From Clostridia bacterium (GTDB taxonomy: Bacteria > Bacillota > Clostridia > TANB77 > CAG-508): a DNA stretch of 64,000 bases. The position numbers and the translations under genes are program-made. This document shows, in pieces, positions 1-9,209 of this stretch. The DNA lies in assembly GCA_900770385.1 (NCBI GenBank), contig CAAGKK010000041.1, positions 1 through 64,000 of the forward strand. The letters are read 5' to 3'. The first letter of the stretch is position 1. Every line of letters starts with the position of its first letter. A model generated the notes under the pieces. It saw nothing but the letters and a program-made list of their open reading frames with translations. It ran no database searches and had not been told where the DNA came from.

Positions 1-149
1 TAGTTTCATTATGTTTTGGAGAGCATTTAAAAAAGCCTGTAAAAGGTAAGAGTGATGTAATATGGTATATACTTTTAAGCTTTTTGGGTATGTTTTTCTT
101 ATATTATCCTTTTTGGTTTTCTTGGAATATTGAACCGCTTATTTTTTAA
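1..149 (+). CDS. C-terminal fragment of an integral membrane protein (partial)
   Basis: An open frame enters from the left edge (first full codon at base 3) and ends at the TAA at 147-149. Its 48 residues hold a basic stretch followed by one strongly hydrophobic aromatic segment (LLSFLGMFFLYYPFWFSW) close to the C-terminus. Such a tail is compatible with a polytopic glycosyltransferase or acyltransferase, but the fragment is too short to assign a family. The start lies outside the window. Its relation to the downstream dlt operon is unknown because the operon has its own promoter. Confidence 0.5.
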   Translation, partial: VSLCFGEHLKKPVKGKSDVIWYILLSFLGMFFLYYPFWFSWNIEPLIF

Positions 150-207
150 TAAAATAAATTTTCAAAACATATAAATTACAAGTTATAGATATAGAGAGGA
201 GGTTAAA

Positions 208-528
208 TGGATAATGAAGTAGTTAGAAAAAATAATGATATAATAAGGAAATGAAAAAGAAGTGCTTAATGAAATAACATCTTTAAGGGCAAATAGTTAT
301 GAAAATATGGCAATGAACAAAAAAATTAATTTTAATGATAATAGCGTTACATTATTGTAATGCTAATTATGGTGGAGCACTAGGAAATGTAGAAAAAGTT
401 CATTTAATTATTGGATTGTACATTTTATAGAAAGTGCATGTATTGTAGCAGAAACTATTAGAAGATTAATAATGAAAAAATATATAGATAAACAAATAAA
501 CAAAATGGAGTATTCAATAAAAATGTAA
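208..528 (+). pseudogene. Decayed small ORF with several frameshifts
   Basis: A good ribosome binding site (GAGGAGG, about 196-202) precedes an ATG at 208, but the frame stops after 15 codons (MDNEVVRKNNDIIRK). Protein-like sequence continues in other frames: a piece starting GNEKEVLNEITSLRANS, then CNANYGGALGNVEKVHL, then a piece holding HFIESACIVAETIRRLIMKK that ends at 526-528. Together they read as one protein of about 100 residues broken by at least three indels. I do not recognise the family. The rest of 150-620 holds only the dlt promoter. Confidence 0.45.
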
Positions 529-565
529 CAGAAAAATTTATTGAGTTATTATTATAAAAATAAAA

Positions 566-594
566 TTGACATTATTCATTAAATCTGCTAAGAT
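566..594 (+). promoter_or_regulatory. Sigma-A type promoter of the dlt operon
   Basis: TTGACA (566-571) and TAAGAT (589-594) are separated by 17 bp, about 40 bp ahead of dltA. The -35 is a perfect match and the -10 has one mismatch. Confidence 0.75.
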
Positions 595-632
595 ACATAA
601 GTGATTATAATGAAATTGTTATGGAGGAAAAA

Positions 633-2138
633 ATGGATAAAAATATATTGGATTGTTTAGAAAGAACAGAAAAAACATATAGTAATAAACTAGCCTTTGT
701 TGATAATAAAAGAGAAGTTACATACAAAGAACTTTTAGAAAATTCAAAAAAAATTGGTACATATTTGTCAACAAATGAAAAAAATCAGCCTATAGCAATT
801 TTTATAGATAAAACAGTTAGTTGTTTAGAAACAATGTTTGGAGTATTATATAGCGGAAACTTTTATACTGTAATAGATACAAAATCACCAATGGAAAGAA
901 TAAACTTAATATTAAATACACTAGAGCCAATAAAAATAATAACAGATAGTAAAAATTTATCCAAATTAAAAAGTTTTGGTATAGAAGATAATATTTGTGT
1001 ATATGAAGATATGCTAAATGAAAAGATAGATGAAAAGATGTTAAACCAAGTAAGAAGAAAAATGATAGATACTGATCCAATGTATATATTATTTACTTCA
1101 GGCTCTACAGGAGTACCAAAAGGAACAGTTATAGCACATAAATCTGTAATTAGCTATTCTAATTGGGTAAAGGAAACATTTAATATTACATCAGATACCA
1201 TATGGGGAAGTCAAACACCATTTTACTTTAGTATGTCAATAACTGATGTGTTTTCTACAATATTATCAGGTGCAACATTATATATAATACCCAAAATGTA
1301 TTTTTCGTTTCCTATTAAATTATTGGAATTTATTAATGAGAAAAAGATAAATACAATTTATTGGGTACCATCAGCACTTTGCATAGTGGCAAATTTTAAA
1401 GCATTAGACGAAGTAGAATTACCAACATTAAAAAAAGTTTTATTTGCTGGGGAAGTAATGCCAGTAAAACAATTAAATATGTGGATAGACAAACTTCCAA
1501 ATACAATGTTTGCTAATTTATTTGGACCTACAGAAACAACAGACATTTGCACTTATTATATAGTAGATAGAAAATTTAATAACAATGAAAATCTTCCTAT
1601 TGGACATGCTTGTAATAATTGCGATGTAATCGTAGTAAAAGAAGATGGTACAGAGGCCAAAAATGGAGAAGAAGGCGAACTATGTGCAAGAGGATCTTTC
1701 TTAGCATTAGGATATTATAATAATCCAGAAAAAACAGCATCAGTATTTGTACAAAATCCGTTAAATAAAAATTATTCAGAAATTGTTTATAAAACAGGTG
1801 ATATTGTAAAATATAATGAAAGAGGAGAACTAATATATTTATCAAGAAAAGATTTTCAAATTAAACACATGGGATATAGGATTGAATTAGGAGAAATAGA
1901 AACAGCAGTAAACAATATAGATGGAATTATAATTTGTGCATGTGTATATGATACTGAGAATTCTAAGATAGTTTTATTTTATCAAGGCGATGAAATAGAA
2001 GAAAATGAACTTTTAGAGCAAGTAAAAAATAAAGTCCCAGCGTATATGTGTCCAAATCAAATTATCAAATTACCAAGAATTCCATATAATGCAAATGGAA
2101 AAATAGATAGAGTAAATTTAAAAAATATGTTAAAATAA
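633..2138 (+). CDS. dltA: D-alanine--D-alanyl carrier protein ligase DltA
   Basis: DltA adenylates D-alanine with ATP and loads it on the phosphopantetheine arm of DltC, the first cytoplasmic step of teichoic acid D-alanylation. The 501-residue protein has the adenylation-domain signatures: the P-loop-like LFTSGSTGVPKG near residue 155, FGPTETT, YKTGD, the hinge YRIELGEIE, and the C-terminal NANGKIDR with the catalytic lysine. The length is normal for DltA. An in-frame ATG exists at 621, but GGAGG (623-627) lies inside that extension and is correctly spaced for the ATG at 633, so I chose 633. It is the first gene of dltA-dltC-dltB-dltD. Confidence 0.93.
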   Translation: MDKNILDCLERTEKTYSNKLAFVDNKREVTYKELLENSKKIGTYLSTNEKNQPIAIFIDKTVSCLETMFGVLYSGNFYTVIDTKSPMERINLILNTLEPIKIITDSKNLSKLKSFGIEDNICVYEDMLNEKIDEKMLNQVRRKMIDTDPMYILFTSGSTGVPKGTVIAHKSVISYSNWVKETFNITSDTIWGSQTPFYFSMSITDVFSTILSGATLYIIPKMYFSFPIKLLEFINEKKINTIYWVPSALCIVANFKALDEVELPTLKKVLFAGEVMPVKQLNMWIDKLPNTMFANLFGPTETTDICTYYIVDRKFNNNENLPIGHACNNCDVIVVKEDGTEAKNGEEGELCARGSFLALGYYNNPEKTASVFVQNPLNKNYSEIVYKTGDIVKYNERGELIYLSRKDFQIKHMGYRIELGEIETAVNNIDGIIICACVYDTENSKIVLFYQGDEIEENELLEQVKNKVPAYMCPNQIIKLPRIPYNANGKIDRVNLKNMLK

Positions 2139-2168
2139 ATTTTATATAAAAGAAAGGAAGTATTAAAA

Positions 2169-2396
2169 ATGGAGGAGTTATTTAAAGTTTTAGAAAGAAT
2201 AAAACCAGGTGTTGATTTTAGAAATAATACAAGTTTAATTGATGATGAAATTTTAGATTCATTTGATATAGTAACTTTAGTTGCAGCACTTGATGAGGAA
2301 TTTGATGTTCAAATTACTGCAAAAGATATTTTGCCAGAAAACTTTAATTCAGCAGAGGCAATGTATAAATTAATAGAAAAATTAGAAGAAGAATAA
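2169..2396 (+). CDS. dltC: D-alanyl carrier protein DltC
   Basis: This 75-residue acyl-carrier-like protein receives D-alanine from DltA and hands it to the membrane export machinery. The phosphopantetheine attachment serine is Ser31 in the motif LDSFDIV, which replaces the usual DSL of fatty-acid ACP, as is typical of DltC. The length and acidic composition match the family. It lies 30 bp after dltA and 14 bp before dltB. The order A-C-B-D differs from the common A-B-C-D order. Confidence 0.93.
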   Translation: MEELFKVLERIKPGVDFRNNTSLIDDEILDSFDIVTLVAALDEEFDVQITAKDILPENFNSAEAMYKLIEKLEEE

Positions 2397-2410
2397 AACG
2401 GGGGAGAAAA

Positions 2411-3997
2411 ATGGCAATAATTTCAGTAAAATTTATGGCGTTTTTAGCAATAATTAGTTTGCTTTATTTTGTTATGCCTAAAAAAATAAAATGGATTGTT
2501 TTGCTTTTGGGTAGTTACATATATTATTTTTTGTCAAGTTCTAAACTTACTATATTTTTAATCATAACAACCATATCAATATATGTATCAGCTTTATTAA
2601 TAAACAATATAGACAACAAAACAAAAATAAAATGTAATGGGCAAGAAAAAAGTGTAAAGAAACAGTTAAAGAAGAAAGCAGCAAAAAACAAGAAAGTAGT
2701 ATTAATATTAACAATAATACTTAATTTTGGAATTTTAGCATTTTTAAAATATGGAAACTTCATAAGTGAAAATATTAGTAAATTATTAAATGCAATCAAT
2801 ATTAGTTATGAAATACCATTAAGGAAAATTGTTTTACCATTAGGAATTTCATATTATACACTTCAAGCTATTAGTTATGTTGTAGATGTATATAGAGGAA
2901 AATATAAAGCAGAGAAAAATTTTGGAAAAGTTGCTTTATTTTTATCATTTTTTCCTCAAATGTTAGAAGGACCAATTGGAAAATTTGATGAATTAGCAGA
3001 CCAATTATATAAACCTCATGAATTTGATTATACTAGAGTAAAATTTGCAGCTCAACTAATGCTATGGGGAATTTTCAAAAAAATGGTTATAGCAGATAGA
3101 GCAGCATTATATGTAAATGAAGTGTTTTCGAAATATACAGAATATAGCGGAATAGTTATTATTTTAGCTGTAATTTTGTATACAGTTCAAATATATGCAG
3201 AATTTTCAGGATGTATAGATATAGTTAGAGGAATAGGACAAATATTTGGCGTTACAATGGCAGAAAACTTTAGAAGACCATTCTTCTCAAAAAATATTCA
3301 AGAATTTTGGAGAAGATGGCACATAACCTTGGGTGCTTGGCTTAGAGAATATATTTTCTATCCAATTTCTTTTTCAAAAGCTTGTATTAATTTAACTACA
3401 TGGTCAAAGAAAATATTTAAAGGACATATTGGAAAACTAATACCAGCAGCATTTGCTTTGTTTTTTGTTTGGTTTGGAAATGGAATATGGCATGGAGCAA
3501 GTTGGAAATATATTTTTTATGGATTATATTATTATATTTTAACTATGCTAGGCATGTTATTTGAACCACTATTTGCAAAAATAATTAAATTATTAAAAAT
3601 AAAAACAGAAACATTTGGCTATAGATTATGGCAAATGATAAGAACTACTGTAATTGTATTAATTGGTATGTTAATATTTAGAGCACCAAGACTAAAAACT
3701 GCCTGGGTAATATTTAAATCAATGTTTACATTTGATAATATAGGAAAATTATTTAATGGAGAATTATTTAATATAGGATTTAAAGCTGCTGACTTTGTTG
3801 TACTTACAATAGGGGTAGGAATTATGTTTGTTGTAAGCTTATTACAAGAAAAAGGATATAATTTAAGAGAAAAGATAAGTAAACAAAACATAGCATTTAG
3901 ATGGATTTTATATTATGGAATACTTTTTGCAATTATAATTTTTGGAATATATGGTAAAGGATATAATGCAAGTAGTTTTATATATGGACAATTTTAA
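2411..3997 (+). CDS. dltB: MBOAT O-acyltransferase DltB
   Basis: DltB is the multi-spanning membrane acyltransferase that passes D-alanine from DltC across the membrane for esterification of teichoic acids. The 528-residue protein has many hydrophobic segments and the MBOAT signature residues: the histidine in FWRRWHITLGAWLREY (about residue 304) and the catalytic histidine in WHGASWKYIFYG (about 361). It is longer than the roughly 400-residue DltB of bacilli. Part of the excess is a lysine-rich loop near residues 70-95. A GGGGGAG ribosome site precedes the start. Confidence 0.9.
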   Translation: MAIISVKFMAFLAIISLLYFVMPKKIKWIVLLLGSYIYYFLSSSKLTIFLIITTISIYVSALLINNIDNKTKIKCNGQEKSVKKQLKKKAAKNKKVVLILTIILNFGILAFLKYGNFISENISKLLNAINISYEIPLRKIVLPLGISYYTLQAISYVVDVYRGKYKAEKNFGKVALFLSFFPQMLEGPIGKFDELADQLYKPHEFDYTRVKFAAQLMLWGIFKKMVIADRAALYVNEVFSKYTEYSGIVIILAVILYTVQIYAEFSGCIDIVRGIGQIFGVTMAENFRRPFFSKNIQEFWRRWHITLGAWLREYIFYPISFSKACINLTTWSKKIFKGHIGKLIPAAFALFFVWFGNGIWHGASWKYIFYGLYYYILTMLGMLFEPLFAKIIKLLKIKTETFGYRLWQMIRTTVIVLIGMLIFRAPRLKTAWVIFKSMFTFDNIGKLFNGELFNIGFKAADFVVLTIGVGIMFVVSLLQEKGYNLREKISKQNIAFRWILYYGILFAIIIFGIYGKGYNASSFIYGQF

Positions 3998-4017
3998 TTT
4001 TTAATTAAGAGGGAAAA

Positions 4018-5079
4018 ATGAAAAGTAAAAAAATAATAACAAAAGTAATATGTTTTTTGGCTATAGGATATCTCCTATATTATTTAGGTACTAATATATT
4101 AGTACCTAAATGGATAACTACCAAAGATAATAGAATGTCATATATTATTAAAGGTTTTTACAAAGAACCTAAAGATTCTTTAGATGTTGTATTTATGGGA
4201 AATAGTGATGTTTATAGAGGCATATCACCTATAACAATGTGGGATGAGTATGGAATTGCAAGTTATAATTTTGTATCTTCAGGACAAAGAATGTGGACAG
4301 CTTATTATTTAATGGAAGAGTGCTTGAAATATCAAAAACCAGATTTAATCGTTCTAAATATGGATTCAGCTTTTAATGAAAGTCAGTCTAGTGAAAGTAA
4401 TTATAGAAAAGTTTTTGATAATATGAAGTTTAGCAAAAATAAATTAAATGCAATTACAGATAAATCTTTTAAAAATTCCAAAAAAGAAATAATGAGCTAT
4501 ATATTTCCGATAACAAGATTTCATTCAAGGTGGTCAGAACTAGAAGATTCAGATTTTAAAAAAGCATTTGAAAATAAAAGATTTTCTTATAAAGGTATGG
4601 ATTTAGTAGCAACTGTAAAACCGTATAATGATGATAATAAGTATATGAGTAAGGATCATTCAAAAGAAAAAATAGGAGAAAAGTGTACTATATATTTAGA
4701 AAAAATGGTTAAATTATGTAAAGACAATAATATAAAATTATTATTAATTGAGATACCATCAGCAGAATCTTGGTCAAAAGATTTAAGTGATAAAACACAA
4801 GAATTTGCTAACGAAAATAATTTAGAATTTATAGATATGAACTTAAATTATAAAGATTTTGGATTTGACTGGAAAACAGATTCAGCAGATGCAGGGGATC
4901 ATTTAAATGTTTATGGTGCAGAAAAAGTAAGTAAATATTTAGGAAAGATCATACAAGAAAAATATAACATACCTAATAGAAAAAATGATGAACAGTATTC
5001 ACAGTGGTACGAAGACTCTAAAACATATAATACTGATAAAGAAAAATTAATACAGGAAGAAGAAAAGTCTAAAACCTAA
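4018..5079 (+). CDS. dltD: DltD-like SGNH hydrolase-fold protein
   Basis: The fourth gene of the operon encodes a membrane-anchored SGNH-fold protein of 353 residues, probably the extracytoplasmic D-alanyl transfer partner of DltB. One N-terminal transmembrane segment (about residues 7-27) is followed by block I, FMGNSDVYRG with Ser63 as candidate nucleophile, and near the end GDHLNVYGAEK carries the expected Asp/His pair. The C-terminal 35 residues are charged. Sequence resemblance to Bacillus DltD is low, so the name rests mainly on operon position. A role in O-acetylation with the MBOAT protein is the alternative. Confidence 0.72.
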   Translation: MKSKKIITKVICFLAIGYLLYYLGTNILVPKWITTKDNRMSYIIKGFYKEPKDSLDVVFMGNSDVYRGISPITMWDEYGIASYNFVSSGQRMWTAYYLMEECLKYQKPDLIVLNMDSAFNESQSSESNYRKVFDNMKFSKNKLNAITDKSFKNSKKEIMSYIFPITRFHSRWSELEDSDFKKAFENKRFSYKGMDLVATVKPYNDDNKYMSKDHSKEKIGEKCTIYLEKMVKLCKDNNIKLLLIEIPSAESWSKDLSDKTQEFANENNLEFIDMNLNYKDFGFDWKTDSADAGDHLNVYGAEKVSKYLGKIIQEKYNIPNRKNDEQYSQWYEDSKTYNTDKEKLIQEEEKSKT

Positions 5080-5101
5080 AAGAAATGTGGAGTATAAAAT
5101 T

Positions 5102-5146
5102 AAAATAATAATGAAACTAATATATGTTAGTTTTATTATTATTTTT
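5102..5146 (+). terminator. Rho-independent terminator after the dlt operon
   Basis: A 19-bp stem (5102-5120 with 5127-5145, one G-U pair) with a 6-nt loop ends in a run of T. It separates dltD from polA. Confidence 0.7.
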
Positions 5147-5172
5147 AGTATATAGATATAAAGGAGAATTTA

Positions 5173-7881
5173 ATGTCAAGGTTAGTTTTGGTAGATGGAA
5201 ACAGTATTATGAATAGGGCTTTTTATGGAATTATGGGAAGCAAGATGTTAACAACTTCTGATGGTACATATACAAATGCTGTATATGGTTTTCTTACTAT
5301 ACTTTTTAAAATAGAAGAAGATTTAAACCCAGATTATATAGGAGTTGCATTTGATTTAAAAGGACCAACCAAACGACATGAAATATATGAAAATTATAAA
5401 GCTAATAGACATGGAATGCCAGAAGAACTTGCTATGCAAATGCCAATTATTAAAGATGTCTTAAGAGCAATGAACATAAAAATAATTGAGAAGCAAGGGT
5501 ATGAGGGCGATGATCTTTTAGGAACTTTATCTAAAATAGCAGAAGATGAAGGAATAGATGTTACAATACTATCAGGAGATAGAGATACTTTTCAGCTTAC
5601 AAGCGATAAAGTAACAGTAAGAATTCCACGAACTAAAATGGGAAAAACAGAAAATGAAGATTATGATAGAGAGAGAATATTAGAAGAGTATAATTTAGAA
5701 CCTAAAGAATTAATAGAAGTAAAGGGCTTAATGGGAGATACATCTGATAATATACCAGGAGTACCAGGGGTAGGAGAAAAAACAGCTTTAAATTTAATAA
5801 GACATTATAAAACAATTGATAATTTGTATAAAGAAGTAGAAAATAATGACCAATTAGTAGACATAAAAGGAAAATTAAAAGAAAAGATAATAGATAATAA
5901 AGAACTTGCAATACTTTCAAGAAAGTTGGGAGAAATTAATAGAAATGTACCAATTGAAGAAAATTTAGAAAATTTGAAAAAACAAGAATGGAATAGGCAA
6001 GAAGTATATAATCTATTTAAATATTTACGATTTAATAGATTTATAGACAGATTTAATATGCAAGCTAATTTAGAAACAACAAATGAAACAGTAAATTCAA
6101 AATTATTTGATAAACATATTGTAGAAAAAAAAGATGAAATAAAAGATATTATAAAAGAAATAAAAGCAAATAAAGAAATAATATACTATTTAAGTCTAAA
6201 AGAAAATAATGATAGCATAATACATAAATCAATAGAAGGAATATATATATATAACAAAGAAGAAAACAGATGTTACTATATAAATTGTACAAATTATAGT
6301 ATAGAACTATTTAAAGAAATATTTGAGGATGAGCAAATAAAAAAAATAGGCTATAAACAAAAACAAGATTATATATTGTTAAAAGAAAAGAATATATCTA
6401 CAAAAGGCTTAGATTATGATATAGAAATAGCAGGATATATAATAAATCCTACAGATTCACAATATAATATAGAAAAGCTTGCAATAGAATATTTAAAACT
6501 TGATATAGATGAAAATGAAATAAAAGAAAACACTCAAATTAATTTATTTGAAGAAAATACAGAAAATATGCAACAACAATATATAAATAAATATTGCCTA
6601 TATGTATACTGTATATATAATATTTATTTAAAAACACTAGAAAAGCTAAAAGAAACAAATCAAGTTGAATTGTTTAAAAATGTTGAAATGCCATTATTAG
6701 AAGTTTTAGCAGATATGCAGTTTACTGGAATATATGTTGATAAAAATGAATTGATAGGAATTGGAACAAAATTAAAATCAGAAATAGAGAAATTAACCAA
6801 AAAAATATATGATTTGGCAGGAGAAGAATTTAATATAAATTCAACAAAACAGTTAGGAATTATATTATTTGAAAAATTAAAATTACCAATTATAAAGAAA
6901 ACTAAAAATGGATATTCTACAGATGTAGATGTATTAGAAAAATTAAAAGGAAAACATAAAATAATAGAAAACATATTAGAATATAGACAGTTAGTAAAAT
7001 TAAATTCTACATATGTAGAAGGCTTAATTCCTTATATTAATGAAAACGATAACAAAATTCATTCATATTTTCATCAAACAGTAACAGCAACTGGAAGAAT
7101 AAGTAGTACTGAACCAAATTTACAGAATATACCTACTAGATTTGATTTAGGAAAACAAATAAGAAGAGTATTTAAACCAGAAAAAGGATGCATATTTGTA
7201 GATGCAGATTATTCACAAATTGAATTAAGAATACTAGCTCATATTTCTGAAGATGAAAATATGATTACAGCTTTTAACAATAATGAAGATATACATAAAC
7301 AAACAGCTTCTAAAGTTTTTAATATTCCTTTAGAAGAAGTTACAAGCAAACAAAGATCAGATGCAAAAGCAGTAAATTTTGGAATTGTTTATGGAATTAG
7401 TGATTTTGGTTTGGGAGAACAACTAGGTATAGGAAGAAAACAAGCAAAATTATATATAGAACAATACTTAGAAAAGTATAAAAAAATAAAAGAGTTTATG
7501 GAAAAAACTAAAGAATATGCAAAAGAGAAAGGATATGTAGAAACATTATTTAATAGAAGAAGATACATACCAGAAATGAATTCAAATAATTATATGGTAA
7601 GACAATTTGGAGCAAGAGTTGCAATGAATACACCTATACAAGGAACAGCAGCAGATATTATGAAAATCGCTATGGTCAATTTGTATAAAGAATTAAACAA
7701 AAATAATTTGCAATCAAAAATATTATTACAAATACATGATGAATTATTATTACAAGTGAAGTGCAATGAAAAAGAAAAAGTGGAAAGTCTATTAAAAAGC
7801 TCAATGGAAAATGCAATGCAATTAAAAGTGCCATTAAAGGTAGAATTATCAGAAGCGTCAAATTGGTATGAAGCAAAATAA
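5173..7881 (+). CDS. polA: DNA polymerase I
   Basis: PolA fills gaps, removes RNA primers and acts in excision repair. The 902-residue protein has an N-terminal 5' nuclease domain (starting MSRLVLVDGNSIMNRAF), a middle 3'-5' exonuclease-like domain, and a C-terminal family A polymerase with motif A DADYSQIELR (from residue 677), the O-helix region KAVNFGIVYG, and motif C QIHDELL (His855-Asp856). In the middle domain the usual DxE motif is absent (around 337-345 reads YYLSLK) and the last motif is replaced by YCLYVYC, so proofreading is probably lost, as in Bacillus and Taq enzymes. Confidence 0.96.
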   Translation: MSRLVLVDGNSIMNRAFYGIMGSKMLTTSDGTYTNAVYGFLTILFKIEEDLNPDYIGVAFDLKGPTKRHEIYENYKANRHGMPEELAMQMPIIKDVLRAMNIKIIEKQGYEGDDLLGTLSKIAEDEGIDVTILSGDRDTFQLTSDKVTVRIPRTKMGKTENEDYDRERILEEYNLEPKELIEVKGLMGDTSDNIPGVPGVGEKTALNLIRHYKTIDNLYKEVENNDQLVDIKGKLKEKIIDNKELAILSRKLGEINRNVPIEENLENLKKQEWNRQEVYNLFKYLRFNRFIDRFNMQANLETTNETVNSKLFDKHIVEKKDEIKDIIKEIKANKEIIYYLSLKENNDSIIHKSIEGIYIYNKEENRCYYINCTNYSIELFKEIFEDEQIKKIGYKQKQDYILLKEKNISTKGLDYDIEIAGYIINPTDSQYNIEKLAIEYLKLDIDENEIKENTQINLFEENTENMQQQYINKYCLYVYCIYNIYLKTLEKLKETNQVELFKNVEMPLLEVLADMQFTGIYVDKNELIGIGTKLKSEIEKLTKKIYDLAGEEFNINSTKQLGIILFEKLKLPIIKKTKNGYSTDVDVLEKLKGKHKIIENILEYRQLVKLNSTYVEGLIPYINENDNKIHSYFHQTVTATGRISSTEPNLQNIPTRFDLGKQIRRVFKPEKGCIFVDADYSQIELRILAHISEDENMITAFNNNEDIHKQTASKVFNIPLEEVTSKQRSDAKAVNFGIVYGISDFGLGEQLGIGRKQAKLYIEQYLEKYKKIKEFMEKTKEYAKEKGYVETLFNRRRYIPEMNSNNYMVRQFGARVAMNTPIQGTAADIMKIAMVNLYKELNKNNLQSKILLQIHDELLLQVKCNEKEKVESLLKSSMENAMQLKVPLKVELSEASNWYEAK

Positions 7882-7901
7882 GTTCTATATGGGAGAGAAA
7901 G

Positions 7902-8480
7902 TTGAATAAAGAAATAAGAAAAATAATAATATTATTAATTATTTTGGCCATGTTGTTTGGAATATATAAGGGATTTAATATAGAAAATAAAATATTAATA
8001 CACTTTTATCCAAAAAAATATGAAGAATATGTTTACAAATATTCGAAAGAGTTAAATATAGATCCAATGCTTACTTTTGCAATAATAAAAACTGAAAGTA
8101 ATTTTAAAGAAAATATTGTTTCTAGAAGCGGTGCAATAGGATTAATGCAATTAATGGGAGAAACCGCTAAAGAGCAAGCTGCTAAAATTGGTATGAATTA
8201 TAATTCAGAAACATTATACAATCCTGAAGATAATATAAAATTAGGATTATATTATTTTGATACATTATTTAATTATTTTAATGAAAATTATATATTAGCA
8301 TTTGTTGCATATAATGCAGGATTAGGAAATACTAAAAAATGGATTAATGAAGGTATATTAAAGGAAAATGGAGAAGGTGCAGAAAATATACCATTTACAG
8401 AAACCAATATGTATGTTAGAAAAATAGTACGAAATTATAAAATATATAGTGAATTATATAAAGAAAGACCATCATTATGA
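7902..8480 (+). CDS. Membrane-anchored lytic transglycosylase (SLT family)
   Basis: The predicted product cleaves the MurNAc-GlcNAc bond of peptidoglycan with formation of anhydro-MurNAc. The 192-residue protein has one N-terminal membrane segment (about residues 8-24) and a goose-type/SLT catalytic domain: the catalytic glutamate is Glu65 in IKTESNFKE, followed by SGAIGLMQLM and, further on, AYNAGLGNTKKW. The start is a TTG at 7902, placed 6 nt after a GGGAG ribosome site. It follows polA by 20 bp, so the two are probably co-transcribed. The gene ends inside a hairpin shared with the opposite gene. Confidence 0.9.
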   Translation: MNKEIRKIIILLIILAMLFGIYKGFNIENKILIHFYPKKYEEYVYKYSKELNIDPMLTFAIIKTESNFKENIVSRSGAIGLMQLMGETAKEQAAKIGMNYNSETLYNPEDNIKLGLYYFDTLFNYFNENYILAFVAYNAGLGNTKKWINEGILKENGEGAENIPFTETNMYVRKIVRNYKIYSELYKERPSL

Positions 8481-8490
8481 TGGTCTATTT
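8466..8490. terminator. Bidirectional terminator hairpin over two convergent stops
   Basis: A perfect 9-bp stem (8466-8474 with 8478-8486) and a TTA loop is followed by a T-rich tail on the + strand. The stop codons of both convergent genes lie in it. Confidence 0.72.
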
Positions 8491-9077
8491 TTTATATTTT
8501 CCAGAATTAAATTTGTAGTAACATTCAAAACCTCTTCGATATTCATATTATCTGTACAGATAATACTTTTATTAATTCTGATAGAATTAATAAAAGTATT
8601 TAAGAGACGATTGTAGTCATTCAAGAAATTTCTAGTAACAATATGCCCTTCTCCGCCTCTTCTTCTTAAGGCCTCTTCTATAGAGACTTTAAAGATAATA
8701 AGGTAATCAGGCAAATATTCTTTGAAGAAAAGTTCTAAAGAAATATCTTTTTCTAAGCTAAAATCGTTATAAAGAAGATCTAAATAAATCCAAAATATCC
8801 GATCAACAGCACCTCTATCAAATAAAATAATGTCATAATCTTGATAAGGAGCTTCAATTAAATGTTTTAGTGTTAAAACATTCATCCAAAGTTTTGAATC
8901 ACTTGTGCAATCAGGATCTCTTGGAAAAAATTGTTTAGATTCTTCAGCACTTTCAGGATATACTTTTACTTTATATCCTAAGTCAGATAATCTTTTGTGT
9001 AAAAGGTTAATGATTGTTGTTTTACCGGCTTCTGGTGTACCAGTAAGTTCTACTATAAAAGGTTTTTGCCGAGTCAT
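8475..9077 (-). CDS. P-loop kinase/NTPase of the thymidylate-kinase-like fold
   Basis: The 200-residue protein has a Walker A loop near its N-terminus (LTGTPEAGKTT) and a downstream IILFDRGAVDR that resembles the Walker B/lid region of deoxynucleoside and thymidylate kinases, plus an arginine-rich EEALRRRGGEGH that looks like a lid. The substrate cannot be told from sequence; AAA_28-type ATPases are the other possibility. The frame is open 15 codons further upstream, but AGGTGG at 9085-9090 sits 7 nt ahead of the ATG at 9077, which supports the shorter start. It is one of few minus-strand genes and is transcribed alone. Confidence 0.7.
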   Translation of the reverse strand: MTRQKPFIVELTGTPEAGKTTIINLLHKRLSDLGYKVKVYPESAEESKQFFPRDPDCTSDSKLWMNVLTLKHLIEAPYQDYDIILFDRGAVDRIFWIYLDLLYNDFSLEKDISLELFFKEYLPDYLIIFKVSIEEALRRRGGEGHIVTRNFLNDYNRLLNTFINSIRINKSIICTDNMNIEEVLNVTTNLILENIKNRPS

Positions 9078-9160
9078 GCTATAACCACCTCTTAAAGATT
9101 TATAGTAGCTATATTGTAACACAGTATTATGTTAATGTAAACCAAAAATGATAAAATATC

Positions 9161-9189
9161 TTGAAAAATTAAGTTTATATCTTTATAAT
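9161..9189 (+). promoter_or_regulatory. Sigma-A promoter of the HD-domain gene
   Basis: TTGAAA (9161-9166), a 17-bp spacer, and a perfect TATAAT (9184-9189), 20 bp ahead of the start codon. Confidence 0.75.
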
Positions 9190-9209
9190 ATAAACGAAAG
9201 GAGATAGAA

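Noticed and set aside
621..632. Upstream ATG of dltA at 621
   Set aside because: The ribosome binding site of the ATG at 633 lies inside the extension.
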